A stretch of 10,240 nucleotides of DNA from Pinguiococcus pyrenoidosus (taxonomy: Eukaryota > Sar > Pinguiophyceae > Pinguiochrysidales > Pinguiochrysidaceae): positions 64,001 through 74,240 of the forward strand of contig JAAMXY010000621.1 of NCBI GenBank assembly GCA_019677205.1. The letters run 5' to 3'. Shown one piece after another: positions 7,276 to 10,240 of the stretch. The stretch's first letter is position 1, and every line of letters begins with the position of its first letter. The position numbers and the translations under genes were made by a program. Under the pieces are notes generated by a model. That model saw nothing but the letters and a program-made list of their open reading frames with translations. It was not told where the DNA came from and ran no database searches.

Positions 7276-7563
7276 TTACCTGGCCTTTTGCTCCATGACT
7301 CGGGTGGTGATCGCCAGCTCGTCAGCGCGCGGGTTGTACTGCGCATTCTTGGGCGGTTCGGTGTTGCCCGTGATGTGGCGGTAGGTCATGAACTGCGGCG
7401 CGTCCATAATGCTGAGGGGCTGCTTCTCCTTCTTCTCCTTCTTCTTGCCGGCCTCGCCAGCCTCGCCGGCCTCGCCGTCCTTGCGCTGCGGGCGGTAGCG
7501 GCCCCGGCCGCGGCGTCCGCCGTCCATGTGGACGATTTTGGGCACGAGCGTCGGAAGAGACAT
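7276..7563 (-). CDS. Small basic protein of 95 residues, or 5' exon of the RGS gene
   Basis: The ORF starts with ATG at 7563 in context CAAGATG (A at -3) and ends at TAA 7276-7278. It has a Gly-Arg stretch (GGRRGRGRYRPQRK, about 15-28), a GEAGEAGEAG repeat, a Lys/Glu run (KKKEKKEK) and a non-repetitive C-terminal half (MDAPQFMTYRHITGNTEPP). No family is recognised. The last codons read GCCAG|GTAACG, a possible splice donor that overlaps the stop and resembles the GTAACA donor elsewhere in this window. Using an AG at 7085-7084 would join it in frame to the RGS frame (QKA-S-QTKQKSK) 11 codons ahead of ATG 7049 and remove the 53-bp repeat as an intron of 196 bp. That acceptor is weak because a CAG lies two bases before it. 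Either reading is possible. Confidence 0.4.
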   Translation of the reverse strand: MSLPTLVPKIVHMDGGRRGRGRYRPQRKDGEAGEAGEAGKKKEKKEKQPLSIMDAPQFMTYRHITGNTEPPKNAQYNPRADELAITTRVMEQKAR

Positions 7564-8563
7564 CTTGCTCGGGCCGGCGTTCCCAGGCGCTCGCGCGCCA
7601 CCAGCGCCGCTCAGGCCGCTCTACGCTCTCGAGGCCTACTCCAGATCCCCTCCGAGAGGCGCACGGGCGGACATGAAGCAGCGGGCGCGGGGGGTCGTTT
7701 GGCGATGCGCGCGTTGAAAGCTTGAGTTTGGGGGAGAGGTGGAAGAGGTGAAAGAGGGCGAAGACGCTGATCTTAGATGCACGTTGGATGGCAGCATAAG
7801 ACGAAGTGGGATGTGTCGAAATTTTAGGGAACGGTGGCCAATCAGGGGGTGAACAGTGACACTCCATTTCAGCTATCTGATAAATAAGATAGGAGCGTGG
7901 CGTTGATGCCGCGCTGATCTGCGCAAAGTTGCGTACGCCCTGTACGGAATTTGATGCCGTTGGACCAATCGCAGGCCCGCTAGAAAAACAGAATCGCGAC
8001 ATTCTGCGATCTGCATCATCTTTGAAACTCGCGGATAGGACAGCGATGCTGCACCTGCAAGCGGCCAGTCCCTGATGCGCAATTGCAGATATCCGCCCAA
8101 CGTACGAATAGGGCGGAGATTCGAAGGGGTCATGACGTAAGCAAGTATCTTGCTACCCGCAATGGATGCGATTCTGGACGGTTGAGACGTTGAACGTACA
8201 ATTCCACTGCCAATGCCACGACACCGACGGAGCCAAGGGATCGTCCAATAAGCACTGGTCAAGGATACGACGGTTTTGCCGCTTCCGGCGCCGTCCGGCG
8301 TGCTCTCACTTGGTTTCTGTCCCTGTGTTCTTCTGTCCTCTCTCTGTCCTTGTTTTGTCCTTGTTTTGATTCTTGGGTTGACATCTTGACTATTCTTGTT
8401 ATCATTCTTCCAACCTTCCAACCTCGCCCCTCCGTCCGTCACAGCTTCCTTTCCATGCAGGACTTTTCCCGCCCATTTCCCAGTTTGGACGAGCCGCGCA
8501 CTCGAGGGCGTCGACGGAGCTCCAGACCTGCCTCGCGTTTCTGGAAAAACAGTGGTCTACGCG
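7564..8563. promoter_or_regulatory. Divergent 1-kb spacer upstream of the small ORF/RGS and Siva genes
   Basis: No convincing gene lies here; the longest ORF (minus strand, 7873-8442) is Arg-rich and matches nothing. Possible regulatory items are TGACGTAA at 8133-8140 (CRE/ATF-like core), a GATAAATAAGATAG stretch near 7879, and a pyrimidine- and T-rich leader at about 8318-8440 with an 11-bp repeat (TGTCCTTGTTT at 8345-8355 and 8356-8366). No TATA box is clear on either side. Site functions are inferred from motif shape only. Confidence 0.35.
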
Positions 8564-9183
8564 ATGCAGTATGAAATGTACCACAGCCCCATCGGGCAGA
8601 TGGTCGAAGCGTCGCTCAGCCGAAAGCGTGGCCGCGACGCCATGTCCCCAACCACGCCAACGAGAAAGCAGCCGCGGGAGTACAAGCTGCGACGGAAGCC
8701 GTTCATGAAAGGTGAGGCATCCCCGACCGGAGATTCGGAGCTGCGAGCGGCTTGCTGAAAGTCGTCCGCGCAGTGGCAACCAGCAGGAACGCGTTCGATG
8801 TGCTTATGGAGCGCAAGAAGCCCAGCGCGGGAAGTGAGGGAGAAGCGGCAGCGTCTGCGCCGCCAAAATGCCACGTGTGCTCTGCGTCCACGGAACCTAC
8901 GTGGAGCGGCAGCTGCGCATTCTGTACAAAGTGGACTTGCGCTCGATGCGCAGTGAAATGCGGCTGCTGTGACGAAACGTTCTGCAAGTTGTGCAGCACG
9001 AAGAGGTGGGTTCCCAACCAACGGAGAACGGACTTGGTTTGTTGAGAGGAGGAGCACAGTCTCTGACGATCGAGTCCTTCAAGGTATGCCGCAGACGAGG
9101 TCGACGTTTGTATCACATGCGCTCAGGAGCAGCCGGACCACAAGGAGGCGCCGTCAGACTGGATGTGCCCAATGGAGACGTAG
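8564..9183 (+). CDS. Siva-family Cys-rich zinc-binding protein (three exons)
   Basis: Exons 8564-8711, 8774-9005 and 9084-9183 join in matching phases (1, then 2) to give 159 residues ending with TAG 9181-9183. Six CxxC pairs are visible: C82/C85, C97/C100, C105/C108, C112/C115, C120/C123 and, after the last splice, C136/C139. Spacings are 11, 4, 3, 4 and 12 residues. Human Siva has the same series (9, 4, 3, 4, then a longer gap), and its C-terminal Tyr-x-x-Val-x-Cys-x-x-Cys is matched by YAADEVDVCITC. In animals Siva is an apoptosis-linked adaptor that binds zinc; its role in a protist is unknown. Residues 1-49 are basic (SRKRGRD, KLRRKPFMK) and unlike animal Siva; 55-61 read NAFDVLM. ATG 8564 was chosen as the first in the protein-like part; the frame is open upstream to 8396 without such character. 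Confidence 0.85.
8712..8773 (+). other. Intron 1 of the Siva-family gene
   Basis: The 62-bp GT-AG intron has donor AAAG|GTGAGG and acceptor TCCGCGCAG|TGGC. The phase-1 codon G plus TG gives Val. It joins the basic N-terminal frame to the Cys-rich frame, which lie in different frames of the genomic DNA. An in-frame TGA at 8756-8758 ends the unspliced reading. Confidence 0.8.
9006..9083 (+). other. Intron 2 of the Siva-family gene
   Basis: The 78-bp GT-AG intron has donor AAGAG|GTGGGT and acceptor CCTTCAAG|GTATG. The phase-2 codon AG plus G gives Arg. It restores the last conserved Cys pair (VCITC), which the unspliced frame lacks because it ends at TGA 9043-9045. Confidence 0.82.
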
Positions 9184-9677
9184 CGGAAGTGTCCTTCTGC
9201 TCCGGCGGGTAGTTTCGTTAGTTGGCGTTCCCTCGCCTCGAGCTTGTGAACACGGGGTGTAGATGAGTGCTGCGTGTGCTTGAGGTTGTATCGCATTGCA
9301 TTGTGTTGTCTAATGGTGTTTCTTGTCTTGTCGTCCCTTGTCTTGTCTTGTCTTGTCTTGTCTTGTCTTGTCTTGTCTTGTCTTGTCTTGTCTTGTCTTG
9401 TCTTGTCTTGTCTTGTCTTGTCTTGTCTTGTCTTGTCTTGTCTTGTCTTGTCTTGTCTTGTCTTGTGCTGTGTTGGAATTGCATGCCATCGCATTACATC
9501 GCATCGCTCTGTCCTGCTGCTCGCACCAAGCGTTGAAGCAGACCAAGCGCTCAACAGTTCAACAGCTGGACCAAGAAGCATCAAGAGAGACCAAACTATT
9601 TGCTTGGTCGCTTCGCGCCGGGGCTCGGCGCCTGCAACAACCGTGATCTCCGGACACTTGCGACTTCCCTTCGCTCC
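9184..9677. other. Gene-free spacer around the pentamer array
   Basis: This region lies between the stop of the Siva-family gene and the stop of the Gln-rich ORF, so it holds two convergent 3' ends. Apart from the pentamer array and its flanking GCATT-like words I see no gene, RNA or canonical AATAAA signal. Bases 9508-9677 are unremarkable. Confidence 0.6.
9321..9467. repeat. (TCTTG)n pentanucleotide array
   Basis: A perfect run of about 25 TCTTG units spans 9341-9465. It is preceded by two units broken by a short GTCC interruption (9321-9340) and followed by TGCTGTG. None of the six frames has a stop inside the array, so long Ser-Cys-Leu-Val-Leu or Lys-Thr-Arg-Gln-Asp ORFs across it are artefacts. 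It lies downstream of the Siva-family gene, perhaps in its 3' transcribed region. CGCATT/GCATT-like short repeats flank both sides (about 9290-9300 and 9478-9507). Confidence 0.95.
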
Positions 9678-10240
9678 CTAACTGTGACAGTACAGCACCA
9701 TACCAGCTTGCTCTCCGTTCGCCATCTTCTGCCCACCCGCCAGCTGCTCTCCTTCCGCCATCGGCTGCTGCTGGCTCGGCCCTTGCTCCCCCGCGGCCGG
9801 GCTCACCTGCGGCGCACCCTCCAAAACCATCACCTCTCCACCAGTTCCTTGCTGCCCGACCGGCCCGGCGGCCTGCGGCGCGCCGACGATCGGCTGCGCA
9901 CCGGTGTTCGGCGTTTGAGGGTTGCTTATTGCCGCCGGTCCCTCTTGCTTGGGCAACAGCTGTGACCCTTGCTGTGCCGTCGCCACACTCAGCGCCTGCT
10001 GCCCCTTGAGCTCTTGCTGCCCCTTATGCTCTTGCTGCTGCTTGTGTTGCTGTTTGTGTTGCCCTCGCCGTTGTTCCTGTTGTTGCTGATGTTCCTGCTG
10101 CTGGTGCTGCTGCTGTTGTGGCGGCTGCTGCTCTTGATGCGGTTGTTCTTGTTGCTCTTGTTGTGGCGCACCCAGCGCTTGCTGCTCACCCTGCGGCTGC
10201 TGCAGTCCCAGTGCCTGCTGCCCGCCGCTCGCCGTGTCAA
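9678..10240 (-). CDS. Gln-rich low-complexity protein, 3' end (open at right edge)
   Basis: On the minus strand the frame is open from the window edge (first whole codon at 10238) to TAG at 9678-9680, giving 186 residues with no needed start inside. The first half is strongly Gln-rich with His and Glu (runs such as QQPPQQQQHQQQEHQ) and repeated QQAL or GQQ units (GGQQALG, EQQALG, KGQQELKGQQAL). The second half is Gly/Ala/Pro/Gln-rich (GAPQAAGPVGQQ) with no recognisable domain and ends in MVLYCHS. Gln-rich tails of this kind occur in transcription and RNA-binding proteins, but that is only a guess. The same DNA read in other frames gives Ser-Asn or Leu runs, so frame choice rests on length, the continuation into non-repetitive sequence and the common CAG to Gln pattern. 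Confidence 0.5.
   Translation of the reverse strand, partial: DTASGGQQALGLQQPQGEQQALGAPQQEQQEQPHQEQQPPQQQQHQQQEHQQQQEQRRGQHKQQHKQQQEHKGQQELKGQQALSVATAQQGSQLLPKQEGPAAISNPQTPNTGAQPIVGAPQAAGPVGQQGTGGEVMVLEGAPQVSPAAGEQGPSQQQPMAEGEQLAGGQKMANGEQAGMVLYCHS

Noticed and set aside
6709-7725. Plus-strand ORF of 338 codons
   Set aside because: It crosses the 53-bp repeat, the RGS start and the small ORF on the opposite strand. Its Ser/Leu/Pro-rich translation has no recognisable domain.
8119-8130. tRNA-like T-loop word (TTCGAAT on the minus strand)
   Set aside because: The flanking bases do not form a T-stem, and no acceptor stem or anticodon arm fits.
7873-8442. Minus-strand ORF of 189 codons in the divergent spacer
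   Set aside because: It is Arg/Ser-rich with no known motif; a Gly-Ser-Gly-Lys-Thr word resembles part of a P-loop, but no other ATPase motif follows. A real gene is not excluded but not supported.
8396-8563. N-terminal extension of the Siva-family protein
   Set aside because: The frame is open, but the sequence is pyrimidine-rich and looks like leader DNA; ATG 8564 begins the basic, protein-like part.
9321-9467. CRISPR-like array
   Set aside because: The units are 5 bp with no spacers; it is a simple microsatellite in a eukaryotic context.
9123-9584. Minus-strand Lys-Thr-Arg-Gln-Asp repeat ORF and similar ORFs in other frames
   Set aside because: These are direct translations of the TCTTG array, which has no stop in any frame.

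Overview
This window looks like nuclear DNA of a unicellular eukaryote. The evidence is short GT-AG introns (five supported, 62 to 138 bp), genes on both strands with no operon-style spacing, long low-complexity tracts inside proteins, and recognisable eukaryotic families: RCC1 repeat, CABLES-type cyclin box, RGS domain and Siva-type zinc-binding region. The coding DNA is GC-rich, with one sharply AT-rich spacer at about 3497-3625. The species cannot be named from the sequence. There is no sign of prokaryotic, plasmid, phage or viral organisation.

Layout. At the left edge is the 3' end of an RCC1-repeat gene on the plus strand (exons to 167 and 306-508). Its stop lies inside the 3' end of a convergent intronless minus-strand gene (433-3423). 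That gene encodes a 996-residue homologue of CABLES, the animal Cdk5/Abl substrate family, and its cyclin box is split by a disordered insert of about 128 residues. An AT-rich 347-bp divergent spacer separates it from a small plus-strand gene for a membrane protein, modelled with three exons (3771-4356). A gene-free spacer (4357-4868) holds a hexamer repeat and two CACGTG boxes. Next is a second large intronless minus-strand gene (4869-7049), encoding a 726-residue RGS-domain protein. A 53-bp tandem repeat lies upstream of its start. Further upstream is a 95-codon ORF (7276-7563) that is either a small gene or the first exon of the RGS gene.

After a spacer of about 1 kb comes a plus-strand Siva-family gene (8564-9183). 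I rebuilt it from three exons whose splice phases all match. It is followed by a long (TCTTG)n pentamer array (about 9321-9467). At the right edge is the 3' end of a glutamine-rich minus-strand ORF (9678-10240, open at the edge).

Functional reading. CABLES, RGS and Siva homologues suggest signalling and cell-cycle or stress functions, but nothing shows that they act as one pathway. The two large genes are intronless while the small genes carry short introns. I do not see a clear new multi-gene system. The most notable items are the protist CABLES homologue with its interrupted cyclin box, the spliced Siva homologue, the tail-to-tail coding overlap, and the unidentified two-pass membrane protein.
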